In this document: piece after piece, positions 43,376 through 51,091 of the stretch
Position numbering within the stretch: position 1 is the first letter of the stretch
How the letters are laid out: every line of letters starts with the position of its first letter
From: Cognatiyoonia sp965661665
GTDB lineage: Bacteria > Pseudomonadota > Alphaproteobacteria > Rhodobacterales > Rhodobacteraceae
Length of the DNA stretch: 64,000 nucleotides
Direction of reading: 5' to 3'
Assembly: GCF_965661665.1 (NCBI RefSeq)
Contig: NZ_CBFIEO010000009.1
Location: 48,991-112,990 of the forward strand
The notes under the pieces: generated by a model
What the model was told of the DNA's origin: nothing
The model's input: only the letters and a program-made list of their open reading frames with translations
Databases searched by the model: none
Made by a program: the position numbers and the translations under genes

Positions 43376-44325
43376 GCCCCGTCGCGATGGGCAAAGAACC
43401 CTGGCCCCGCCCAACTCAGGAGGCGAGAGGCCATTTCCTGACCCAAGGCTTCGCCGTCTTCAATTGGGGCGGTAGCGTCGTCGGAGAACACCTCCGACCC
43501 GTCTTCGCGCAGGATTTCGCCGCGCAGTCGGAGCGAGGAGCCATCGAATTCCGCAAGGCCACCAATCGGTGTCTCGCAAGATCCGTCCAGTCGCGCCAAG
43601 AATGCGCGTTCGCAGGCCAGACGTTGCCCTGTAGAGGTGTCATGGATCGCAGCAAGCATGTCGGCAGCGCGGGTGTCGGACGCGCGACGCTCTATCCCGA
43701 TGGCCCCTTGGGCCACTGCGGGAAGCATGTCTTCAACCTTAATTGGTGTCTTTGGCACCTCATCCAGACCGAGGCGATTGAGACCCGCCATCGCCAAGAA
43801 AGTCGCGGTAGCGACCCCGTCTTGCAGCTTTTTCAGGCGTGTTTGCACGTTTCCGCGAAACTCCACCACGTTCAGGTCGGGCCTGCGTGCCAATAGCTGT
43901 GCACGACGGCGGAGGGAGGAGGAACCGACAGTCGCGCCCTGTTCCAAATCCCGCAGACCTTTGCCTGCGAAAGAGACAAACGCATCACGCACATCTTCGC
44001 GCGGCAAGTAAGTGTCGAGCAGCAGGCCATTGGGCTGAACTACGGGCATGTCCTTCATCGAATGTACGGCGATATCAATGCTGCCATCGAGCAGCGCTTC
44101 TTCGATTTCTCTTGTGAAAAGGCCCTTGCCCCCTATCTCCCGCAAGGCGCGGTCCTGAATGATGTCACCGGTGACTTTGATCACGCAAATCTCAAACGCA
44201 TCTTCTTGCAAATCGAAGGCGGTCATCAACCGGCTGCGGGTTTCGTGCGCCTGCGCCAAAGCAAGGGGTGATCCACGCGTTCCGATCTTGAAAGGTGCGG
44301 CGGAAGTAGGCAGATCGGTCGTCAT
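43372..44325 (-). CDS. hemC: Porphobilinogen deaminase (hydroxymethylbilane synthase)
   Basis: A 317-residue HemC that links four porphobilinogen units to hydroxymethylbilane in tetrapyrrole synthesis. Seen: IGTRGSPLALAQAHETR at the N-terminus, HSMKDMPV with the catalytic Asp region, DAFVSF, GSSSLRRRAQLLARRPDL, RGNVQTRLKKLQDG, and DGSCETPIGGLAEF with the cysteine that holds the dipyrromethane cofactor. It is divergent from hemE, with a perfect palindrome in the 77-base gap, and converges on the FAD oxidase gene with a four-base overlap. Confidence 0.97.
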   Translation of the reverse strand: MTTDLPTSAAPFKIGTRGSPLALAQAHETRSRLMTAFDLQEDAFEICVIKVTGDIIQDRALREIGGKGLFTREIEEALLDGSIDIAVHSMKDMPVVQPNGLLLDTYLPREDVRDAFVSFAGKGLRDLEQGATVGSSSLRRRAQLLARRPDLNVVEFRGNVQTRLKKLQDGVATATFLAMAGLNRLGLDEVPKTPIKVEDMLPAVAQGAIGIERRASDTRAADMLAAIHDTSTGQRLACERAFLARLDGSCETPIGGLAEFDGSSLRLRGEILREDGSEVFSDDATAPIEDGEALGQEMASRLLSWAGPGFFAHRDGA

Positions 44326-44341
44326 TCAGGCGTTCCCAGAG

Positions 44342-44359
44342 TGTCAAGAAAACTTGACA
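44342..44359. promoter_or_regulatory. Perfect palindrome between hemC and hemE; PpsR/CrtJ-type site
   Basis: TGTCAAGAAAACTTGACA is an 18-base perfect 7-4-7 inverted repeat. It fits the PpsR/CrtJ consensus TGT-N12-ACA exactly. CrtJ/PpsR is known to act on several hem genes as well as photosynthesis genes in Rhodobacter. The right arm contains TTGACA and might also act as a -35 element for hemE, though a good -10 was not found. Confidence 0.65.
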
Positions 44360-44402
44360 TTGTTTGATGTACTTGGGACGACATACCAAAGAAGGACCAA
44401 GT

Positions 44403-45437
44403 ATGACCACTGAAAAAACGATTTTGCGCGCTCTGGCAGGGGAAACGCTTCCGACACCGCCGATTTGGATGATGCGCCAAGCGGGCCGTTATCTGCCCGA
44501 ATACAAGGCCACACGGGCCGAAGCCGGTGATTTTCTGTCGCTTTGCTACAATCCAGAGCTTGCGGCAGAGGTGACGCTGCAACCGATCAGGCGGTTTGGG
44601 TTTGATGCGGCGATTCTTTTTGCGGATATTCTGCTGCTGCCACAGGCGCTCGGCATGGATTTGTGGTTTGAAACGGGTGAAGGTCCACGCCTGTCAACGA
44701 TCACAAAAGCCGATGATTTGTCTGTCCTGAAACCGGTGGATGAGATTCATGAGACGCTGAATCCGGTCTATGAAACGGTTGGTATCTTGTCAGAGGAGCT
44801 GCCGAAAGAAACGACGCTGATTGGGTTTGCCGGCGCACCTTGGACAGTAGCCACCTATATGATCGCGGGTCGCGGCACGCCGGATCAGGGACCAGCTCAC
44901 AAGTTGAAAGCCAAAGATCGCGCCACGTTTGAGGCTGTTATTGACCTTTTGACCGAAGGCACCATCGCGTATCTGTCGCGCCAGATAGAGGCCGGAGCAG
45001 AGGTCGTCAAAATTTTCGACAGCTGGGCCGGATCCCTGCAAGGTGATGATTTCAAATCATATTCTTTGGAGCCCACGCGCAAGATCACGGAAGCGATCAA
45101 AGCCAAACACCCGGGCGTCCCCGTCATCGCTTTCCCGCGCGGCGCGGGTGAGGGGTATGTTGGAACCCATTCCGCGACAGGTGCGGACTGTATCGCGCTC
45201 GACGATGGTGTGACCGCTGAATGGGCAGCGGCAAATTTGCAAACCGGTGGCTGTGTGCAGGGCAACCTTGCATCCTACCACATGGTGTCTGGTGGTGATG
45301 AGCTGGTCTCTGAAACCAAGCGGATTTGCGAGGCGTTCAGTCAAGGGCCGCATATTTTCAACCTTGGGCACGGAATTACGCCCGATGCTGACCCCAAAAA
45401 TGTCGCAATCATGATCGAGACTGTACGCAATTCATAA
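44403..45437 (+). CDS. hemE: Uroporphyrinogen decarboxylase
   Basis: A 344-residue HemE that removes four acetate carboxyls from uroporphyrinogen III to give coproporphyrinogen III. Motifs: PPIWMMRQAGRYLPEYKATR at residues 20-40, DAAILFADILLLPQALGM with the catalytic Asp, GFAGAPWTVATYMIAG, KIFDSWAGSL and HIFNLGHGITPDADP. ATG at 44403 is preferred over an upstream in-frame ATG because it gives the family N-terminus. It is divergent from hemC; hemF lies just beyond on the opposite strand. Confidence 0.97.
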   Translation: MTTEKTILRALAGETLPTPPIWMMRQAGRYLPEYKATRAEAGDFLSLCYNPELAAEVTLQPIRRFGFDAAILFADILLLPQALGMDLWFETGEGPRLSTITKADDLSVLKPVDEIHETLNPVYETVGILSEELPKETTLIGFAGAPWTVATYMIAGRGTPDQGPAHKLKAKDRATFEAVIDLLTEGTIAYLSRQIEAGAEVVKIFDSWAGSLQGDDFKSYSLEPTRKITEAIKAKHPGVPVIAFPRGAGEGYVGTHSATGADCIALDDGVTAEWAAANLQTGGCVQGNLASYHMVSGGDELVSETKRICEAFSQGPHIFNLGHGITPDADPKNVAIMIETVRNS

Positions 45438-45456
45438 CTTCCTGGGCGGGATGTGA

Positions 45457-45687
45457 ATGCGTAGAGTAATTAGATCTTTGATGGTCGGTGTAACCGGCCT
45501 GGCTTATTGTTTGATGATGGCGGAGTCTTTGGCATCGGCAACTCCGGCTGAACAACGGGCGTTGGGGCCTGATCACACACGGATCGAACGGGTTGAGATG
45601 CAGCTCAGCAGTTCGCAAACGCGACGGAGCTTCCGCCCCATCTTATACGCGCACAGCTTTTGGCAAAGACCGAGGGGCACAGCCTAG
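45457..45687 (+). CDS. Small putative exported protein
   Basis: A 76-residue open frame starting 19 bases after hemE. It has a credible N-terminal signal or membrane segment (RSLMVGVTGLAYCLMMAESL, ending ASA) followed by a polar, arginine-rich stretch without a recognised fold. A GGGCGGGA sequence precedes the ATG. The remaining 85 bases to the hemF stop continue as open sequence in another frame, so this could be a truncated or frameshifted remnant. I do not recognise it; it may not be a gene. Confidence 0.4.
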   Translation: MRRVIRSLMVGVTGLAYCLMMAESLASATPAEQRALGPDHTRIERVEMQLSSSQTRRSFRPILYAHSFWQRPRGTA

Positions 45688-45772
45688 AACATTCGCTTGG
45701 TGCTAGCCAAACGGCGACGAACGTCCCGACCAACCATCGTGAAATGGGCAGTGCCATCTTTATGACGGTGAA

Positions 45773-46663
45773 TCAGACCCACTTGGCCATCGGCGGCAGA
45801 CTCATCAAAACAGCGTTGGCATCATGCCCTGTTGCGAGGCCGAATTTCGTGCCGCGGTCGTACACCAAATTGTATTCCGCGTAGAGGCCGCGATGCACAA
45901 GCTGCGTGTCTTTGTCGGCCTCTGACCACGGTGTGTTCCGGCGTTTTTCCACCAGCGGTACGTAAGCGGACAGGAAGGCACGCCCGATGTCTTGCGTCAG
46001 CGCAAAATCAGCCGCCCAATCGCCCGTGCACCGATCATCCATAAAGATGCCCCCGACGCCGCGTGCACGATTGCGGTGCGGGATGTAGAAATACTCATCC
46101 GCCCATGCTTTCAGCTTCGGATAAAGGTCGGCCCCATGCGGGTCGAGGTGGGCTTTCTGCGTATTGTGGAAATGCGCGGTGTCTTCGTCGTATTCGATAC
46201 ATGGGTTCAGGTCAGACCCACCGCCAAACCACCACGCATGAGGCGTCCAGAACATGCGGGTGTTCATGTGCACGGCAGGCGCATGGGGGTTCTGCATATG
46301 GGCCACAAGCGAGATGCCAGAGGCCCAAAACCGCGGATCATCTTCCATCCCCGGCACGCCGCGCGCAGCCATCGCCTTTTGCGCGGCGGGGCCAAGTTCA
46401 CCGTAGACTTCGGACGTGTTGACACCAATTTTTTCGAACACGCGACCGTTTCGCATAACGGACATGACACCACCACCTGCGTCGCTGCCATCGTCAGCGG
46501 TACGTTTGGTTTCAGTTCGTTCAAATACGCCAGCGGGTTTATCCGCCGTTGGGCCTTCGGTCTGGGATTGCTCCAACCCTTCAAACCCCGCGACGATTTG
46601 GTCGCGCAAATCGGCAAACCATGCGGCCGCTGTTGCTTTTTCTGTCTCAAATCCGCCTAACAT
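45773..46663 (-). CDS. hemF: Oxygen-dependent coproporphyrinogen III oxidase
   Basis: A 296-residue HemF converting coproporphyrinogen III to protoporphyrinogen IX with oxygen. Motifs: GGGVMSVMRNGRVFEKIGVN, HAPAVHMNTRMFW, WWFGGGSDLNPC, KAWADEYFYIPHRNRARGVGG, GIFMDD and a C-terminal LVYDRGTKFGLATGHDANA with SLPPMAKWV ending. It works one step after hemE, whose gene converges on it. Start 46663 follows a GGAAAA sequence. The convergent region carries one small doubtful gene. Confidence 0.96.
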   Translation of the reverse strand: MLGGFETEKATAAAWFADLRDQIVAGFEGLEQSQTEGPTADKPAGVFERTETKRTADDGSDAGGGVMSVMRNGRVFEKIGVNTSEVYGELGPAAQKAMAARGVPGMEDDPRFWASGISLVAHMQNPHAPAVHMNTRMFWTPHAWWFGGGSDLNPCIEYDEDTAHFHNTQKAHLDPHGADLYPKLKAWADEYFYIPHRNRARGVGGIFMDDRCTGDWAADFALTQDIGRAFLSAYVPLVEKRRNTPWSEADKDTQLVHRGLYAEYNLVYDRGTKFGLATGHDANAVLMSLPPMAKWV

Positions 46664-46761
46664 GGACCATTTTCCGTTTGATATTGTATAATAGGGTCAT
46701 TGGCCCCTTTGTCTCCGCCAACGTCTGCGAAAGTCGCGATTAGATCAACCCGGAGAATTCC

Positions 46762-47145
46762 ATGCGTCTGCCACTTATTGCTTTTCCACTCCTCCTTGCT
46801 GCCTGCGCGTCACCGCTATAGCAGTGCACATCCTCAGCCCAGCGGGAACTGAGGACTATTGACCGGCTCGTGAACGAGACGCGGGGCAATATCGCACGCG
46901 GCTTTGCAATTGCGGAGCGGGAATAAGTGGTTGTGCGTGATGGTATCTACACGGGCGAATCTGAGGACGGCGTTGAGTGTGAGTTCAAGTGCGAAAAGAC
47001 CGATGTTAAAACAGTGCGTGAGCCAATTGCGATTGACCTGAACGCCGAACAAGCAAAGCTGGCATCGCTTGAAAAGCGCCAGCGCCAATTGCAGGACACA
47101 GCGTTAGCGCAGATCGCACAATGCCGCGCCATTCATCCAGAGTGA
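46762..47145 (+). pseudogene. Small lipoprotein gene with two in-frame stop codons
   Basis: A single reading frame of 128 codons runs from an ATG with a CGGAG ribosome-binding site. It starts with a lipoprotein signal (MRLPLIAFPLLLAAC, Cys16 as lipid site), then meets TAG at 46819-46821 and TAA at 46924-46926, and otherwise stays open to a TGA at 47143-47145. The sequence after the stops is still protein-like: AQRELRTIDRLVNETRGNIA, later KTDVKTVREPIAI and AKLASLEKRQRQLQ. From memory this resembles a small family of Rhodobacterales lipoproteins of unknown role. No frameshift is seen. A short product from a GTG at 46927 is possible but would lack the signal. Confidence 0.7.
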
Positions 47146-47952
47146 TCAGTGCGCCGCAACCCCAGCTGGATCAAGCAGGGCGCGGCCGCCATCAACGGTG
47201 ACGATCTGACCGGTCACAAAACTGGACGCGTCTGACGCCAAATATTGCGCAGCGTCTGACACCTCGCTTGCGCCACCAATGCGGGCGAGCGGGGTGTTGC
47301 GGACGATAGGGTCGCGCAGTTCTTCGTCCTCAGCCAGACGGTCTTGCAGGCTTGCGCTCATCACAGAGCCAAGCGCGACCGCGTTCACGCGGATTCGCAT
47401 TGGGGCGAGCGCGACGGCAAGGCTGCGCGTCATTTGGTCGAGTGCGGCGTTGCTGACCGAATAGGCGAGCAAGTCTGGGTGAGCGCGGTTGGCCGCGATG
47501 GAGCTGAGGTTCACAATGGATCCACTGGGCGCATCGCTGTCCCCGTCCTTGGCCTGTTTGATCATCCGGCGCGCCACCGCTTGACTAAGGCGCATCGCGG
47601 TCAACAGGTTCTGTTGCAGAAGATCGTCCAAAGACGTGTCATCCGGATCAAGGGGATCAGTTGTCATGACCTGACGGCTGGCATTCACCAGAATATCCAC
47701 GCGATCAAACGCATCAACGGTGGCGGAGATCAGATTCTTGATCGTCAGCTTCTTACGCAAATCACCCGCGAAGAAACGGACGTTTTCGTCGTCTTCCGCT
47801 TCATCGCCAATCTCATGAAGTAGCTTTTCTTCATCCATGTCGGCGAACATCACTTTCGCCCCACCCGCTGCAAAATGCCGCCCAATCGCTAGGCCGACGC
47901 CGTTTGCAGCACCTGTGACGATGACTGTCTTGCCAGCCACGGAATAAGACAT
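47146..47952 (-). CDS. Short-chain dehydrogenase/reductase family protein
   Basis: A 268-residue classical SDR. The NAD(P) motif is VTGAANGVGLAIGRHFA (TGxxxGxG) at residues 13-30, an acidic residue after the second strand (ADMDEE) favours NAD, and the active site shows IVNLSSIAA (Ser), YSVSNAALDQM (Tyr, but Asn replaces the usual Lys in YxxxK) and a C-terminal FVTGQIVTVDGGRA. The YxxxK motif appears as Tyr-Ser-Val-Ser-Asn, so the catalytic lysine is missing. Its stop abuts the stop of the preceding lipoprotein remnant as TGATCA. Substrate is unknown. Confidence 0.87.
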   Translation of the reverse strand: MSYSVAGKTVIVTGAANGVGLAIGRHFAAGGAKVMFADMDEEKLLHEIGDEAEDDENVRFFAGDLRKKLTIKNLISATVDAFDRVDILVNASRQVMTTDPLDPDDTSLDDLLQQNLLTAMRLSQAVARRMIKQAKDGDSDAPSGSIVNLSSIAANRAHPDLLAYSVSNAALDQMTRSLAVALAPMRIRVNAVALGSVMSASLQDRLAEDEELRDPIVRNTPLARIGGASEVSDAAQYLASDASSFVTGQIVTVDGGRALLDPAGVAAH

Positions 47953-47996
47953 GATGTCGACCTCCGACGTTCCTCGAGTCGTTACGCTAACCGATT

Positions 47997-48971
47997 TTAG
48001 AGCGTCGGGCGAGAGGCTTTGAAGAGCTTGAAACCACCAGTTGTGGCAAGGGGTGTGACCTGCCGGAAGCTGTCAGAAAGCGTTTGTTCATAGGGCAGAT
48101 GGCGGTTGGCCACCATCCAGAGCGTCCCATTGGCGGTCAAGTTGTGTGCCGCTGATCGGATAAAGTCCTGACCAAGGCGCGGATCCCCGTCACGGCCAAC
48201 GTGGAACGGCGGGTTCATGATGATGGCACCGTAAGCCGTGCTGGATTTGAAGGTCGTCGCATCGGCCCAATGGAACGCGGCGCGTGGGTCTTTGACGTTG
48301 AGTTCTGCACAATCAAGGGCGAGCGCCTCCGCCTCGATCAGATCGAGCGTTTCGACGCCTTCTTTTTTTATGATGCGAGAGGCGAGATAACCCCACCCTG
48401 CCCCGAAATCTGCGACCCTTGTGGGCAACGTGTCGGGAAGCGCGTCCGCGAGAAGTTTGGAGCCTTGATCGACGGACCGATCCGAAAAGACACCGGGCGC
48501 GGTATAGAACCCATCAGGACCGATTTTACGGCCTCCTGACAGCCAATCGCTGAGGGCGTCGGTCCCTTGAAACCAGAAAATTCGACCATGGCCCTTTGAC
48601 ACAGACGGCAAAGGACCCAGGATCTTGCGGCACGCTTTGAAAATACTGTCGATGCCGTCCGTCTTGGCGCCATCTACCACCACCATATTGGAGCGTTGCG
48701 CCGCATCCGCCACAAGCGCACGGGCGTGTTCCTTGTAGCGTGGGACGGAGATGATCGTGACATCCGCCTCCACAGGATCGGTAGAGACTGCGTAGCCTGC
48801 CGTCTTCCAGCGGTCGTGGTCGGGAAAAAACGTCTCCACCACGGTGGTATCATGGTCGCGGAGCACGGACATATCGAACGCCTCAACGGGGCGAACGACC
48901 GATGCTTTGCCAACAGGCAGGGTCAGGACACCTTCGTCCAAGGCGGTGCGGATACGGGATGTGACGGCCAT
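47997..48971 (-). CDS. Class I methyltransferase, RsmC/RlmG type
   Basis: A 324-residue SAM-dependent methyltransferase with an N-terminal degenerate domain (to about 160) and a catalytic C-terminal domain, the two-domain plan of RsmC and RlmG, which methylate guanine N2 in rRNA. The SAM motif is RVADFGAGWGYLASRI, the acidic end of strand 2 is LDLIEAEALALDCA, and the catalytic motif is IIMNPPFHVGRDGD (NPPF). The choice between RsmC-like 16S and RlmG-like 23S targets cannot be made from sequence alone. It lies 21 bases upstream of the clpS stop on the same strand order (clpS first). Confidence 0.85.
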   Translation of the reverse strand: MAVTSRIRTALDEGVLTLPVGKASVVRPVEAFDMSVLRDHDTTVVETFFPDHDRWKTAGYAVSTDPVEADVTIISVPRYKEHARALVADAAQRSNMVVVDGAKTDGIDSIFKACRKILGPLPSVSKGHGRIFWFQGTDALSDWLSGGRKIGPDGFYTAPGVFSDRSVDQGSKLLADALPDTLPTRVADFGAGWGYLASRIIKKEGVETLDLIEAEALALDCAELNVKDPRAAFHWADATTFKSSTAYGAIIMNPPFHVGRDGDPRLGQDFIRSAAHNLTANGTLWMVANRHLPYEQTLSDSFRQVTPLATTGGFKLFKASRPTL

Positions 48972-48992
48972 CGGGATTGAACAGCGGGACCG

Positions 48993-49334
48993 CTATTCCT
49001 TCTCCATCGTGCATTGCAGCGGGTGTTGATGACGCTGGGCGAAGTCCATAACTTGCGCGACCTTGGTTTCAGCAATCTCGTGACTGAAAACGCCAACGAC
49101 CGCGACGCCCTTTTTGTGGACAGTCAGCATCAGCTCAAACGCTTGCGTGTGGGACATGCCAAAAAAGCGTTCCAAGACCATTACCACAAACTCCATCGGG
49201 GTGAAGTCGTCGTTCAGGATAAGCACTTTGTAGAGCGGGGGCCGTTTTGTCTTTGGCTTGGTTTCTAGTGCAACGCCAACATCGGAGTCGTCGTCAGCGG
49301 ACGATTTGGTCATCATGTGGACGTTGATAGACAT
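48993..49334 (-). CDS. clpS: ATP-dependent Clp protease adaptor ClpS
   Basis: About 113 residues. ClpS delivers N-degron substrates to ClpA. The core is intact: PLYKVLILNDDFTPMEFVVM (substrate pocket with the DD pair), LERFFGMSHTQAFELMLTVH, GVAVVGVFSHEIAETKV and a C-terminal AQRHQHPLQCTMEKE. The N-terminal arm is acidic and disordered (KSSADDDSDVGVALE). Start 49334 (MSINVHMM) is chosen; ATGs at 49316 and 49313 are alternatives. It is divergent from the D-Ala-D-Ala carboxypeptidase gene. clpA is not adjacent within the window. Confidence 0.96.
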   Translation of the reverse strand: MSINVHMMTKSSADDDSDVGVALETKPKTKRPPLYKVLILNDDFTPMEFVVMVLERFFGMSHTQAFELMLTVHKKGVAVVGVFSHEIAETKVAQVMDFAQRHQHPLQCTMEKE

Positions 49335-49666
49335 GGTTGCAGGCACGTTCCCGTTTATGCGGTCTGGCTGCTTAATATAAGACTGACGAGCCGCAAGAAA
49401 AGCCCTGACATGGTGAACAATCGCAGCGTCTTTCTGATTGTTTGCAATCATTCGCGCTTGCGCCTCGATGCACCACATATTGATGCAAGCGAAGTCGCCA
49501 CAACTAAATATAGCCAAAGTGCAGCAAAACCACAGCATTTTCCTTTTAAAATAAGGGGTTTGCGCAAATGGGGGCCTGTGTTAATTTGACAATTAAAAAT
49601 AAAGGCCACTGGAAAAATTCGGGGCCGTTGAGGCAGATTTGTGAGGCAAGCGACGTGATAAGTCGT
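49335..49666. other. Divergent clpS/dacA intergenic region
   Basis: A 332-base region without a credible gene. It is AT-rich over 49500-49620 and includes a TTGACA (49586-49591) and a short inverted repeat GATTG-TTTG-CAATC (49436-49449). It must carry both promoters. I could not place complete -35/-10 pairs. Confidence 0.5.
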
Positions 49667-51091
49667 ATGGGACAGCTGGCCCGAATGAGGGCTATTCATT
49701 TCCTTCTGTGTGTTGTGATGGTGTTTGCGCCGGTTCAGTCTTTTGCTGCGCCCTATGCCGCGATGGTGATGGACGCGCGGACGGGCGAAGTGCTCCACTC
49801 TCGCAACGCCGATACCCGTCTGCACCCTGCTTCGCTGACCAAGATGATGACCCTCTACATCGCGTTCCAAGCGGTACAGCGTGGTGAGATCACGCTGGAT
49901 ACGGAGGTGACAATCTCCCGACTGGCGGCTTCCGAAGAGCCTTCGAAACTGGGCCTTCGTGCAGGGCAGAAAATCCGTTTGCGGTATTTGCTGCGCGGGG
50001 CGGCTGTAAAATCCGCCAATGATGCGGCGACCGCGATTGCGGAGGCGATCTCCGGCTCAGAAGAAGCCTTTGCGCGCCGGATGAACCGCACAGCGGCAGC
50101 GATGGGTATGCGCAACACCACGTTCCGCAATGCGCATGGTTTGACCCAACGCGGGCACATGTCGACCGCCCGCGATATGTCGATCTTGGGGCGGCATGTG
50201 ATTTATGACTTCCCACAGTATTATAACCTCTTCTCCCGCCGGACGGCGGATGCGGGTGTGCGGACGGTGCGGCACACGAACTCTCGCTGGCTTGACAGCT
50301 ATGAAGGTGGGGACGGGATCAAAACGGGCTATACCCGCGCGGCGGGCTTTAACCTTGTCGCATCCGCCCAGCGCGGGCAGGAGCGGGTGATCGCAACGAT
50401 GTTTGGTGGCTCGTCGACCGCCGCCCGTAACAAGCGGATCACGGAGTTGATGGACATGGGCTTCAACCGTGCACCAACCCGTGCGACGATCAGACGCCCG
50501 CAACCGCCGGCAGCGACGCCAGACGGTGGGGCAAAGACGGTGCGTGTGAGCGGAGCAATCACCCGCAGTTTGCGTCCTGTCGCGCGTTCAAATGGCGCGG
50601 CAGAGACCATTGAAGAACTGCTGCTCGCAGTAAATACCGATGATATCGCTGCGGCATTGGCCGAGGCAGTCGAAACCGCCGCCGTGACGCCAGAACCGCG
50701 CAACACAGTCGCCCACAGCGTGGTGCCACAAGCCCGTCCAGCGGTGCAGGAAACCGAAGTGGCGCAACTCGTCACGCAGGCGGTGACCCCCATTGTCACG
50801 CCCATGCGGTCTGATGTGCAGGAAATCGTCACGCGCATTTCCACCTCCGGCGGACGGCATTGGGGTATAAACATCGGGCGCTACCCCTCGCAGTTCGAGG
50901 CGGAAAGCGTGCTGCTAAAAGTCGCGCTAAATGAAATGAGCTCCCTCAATGGGTCATTGCGCCGTGTTGTGCAACGCTCTGGCGGATTTGATGCGAATTT
51001 CATGGGTCTGACGCGCGAAGGCGCTGATTTGGCCTGCCGCCGCTTGCAGGCACGCGGCACGTCCTGCTTTATGATTGGATCAGACAGCTAG
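49667..51091 (+). CDS. D-alanyl-D-alanine carboxypeptidase with SPOR domain
   Basis: A 474-residue periplasmic penicillin-binding protein of the S11 (DacA/PBP5-PBP6) family. A signal peptide spans about residues 8-28 (ending SFAA). Active-site motifs are Ser56-x-x-Lys59 in HPASLTKMMT, SANDAA (SxN) and GGDGIKTGYTRAAG (KTG). A long linker rich in Ala, Val and Thr (about 300-395) leads to a C-terminal SPOR domain (HWGINIGRYPSQFEAESVLL to the end) that binds denuded glycan at the division site. It trims pentapeptides in peptidoglycan. ATG at 49667 or 49685 are both possible. The 3' end overlaps yejF by 12 bases. Confidence 0.92.
   Translation: MGQLARMRAIHFLLCVVMVFAPVQSFAAPYAAMVMDARTGEVLHSRNADTRLHPASLTKMMTLYIAFQAVQRGEITLDTEVTISRLAASEEPSKLGLRAGQKIRLRYLLRGAAVKSANDAATAIAEAISGSEEAFARRMNRTAAAMGMRNTTFRNAHGLTQRGHMSTARDMSILGRHVIYDFPQYYNLFSRRTADAGVRTVRHTNSRWLDSYEGGDGIKTGYTRAAGFNLVASAQRGQERVIATMFGGSSTAARNKRITELMDMGFNRAPTRATIRRPQPPAATPDGGAKTVRVSGAITRSLRPVARSNGAAETIEELLLAVNTDDIAAALAEAVETAAVTPEPRNTVAHSVVPQARPAVQETEVAQLVTQAVTPIVTPMRSDVQEIVTRISTSGGRHWGINIGRYPSQFEAESVLLKVALNEMSSLNGSLRRVVQRSGGFDANFMGLTREGADLACRRLQARGTSCFMIGSDS

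Noticed and set aside
44342..44359. The hem palindrome as an FNR site
   Set aside because: FNR needs TTGAT-N4-ATCAA; the arms here are TGTCAAG/CTTGACA, which fit TGT-N12-ACA better.
49436..49449. GATTG-TTTG-CAATC as a terminator
   Set aside because: The stem is only five base pairs with no T-tract and lies between divergent genes.
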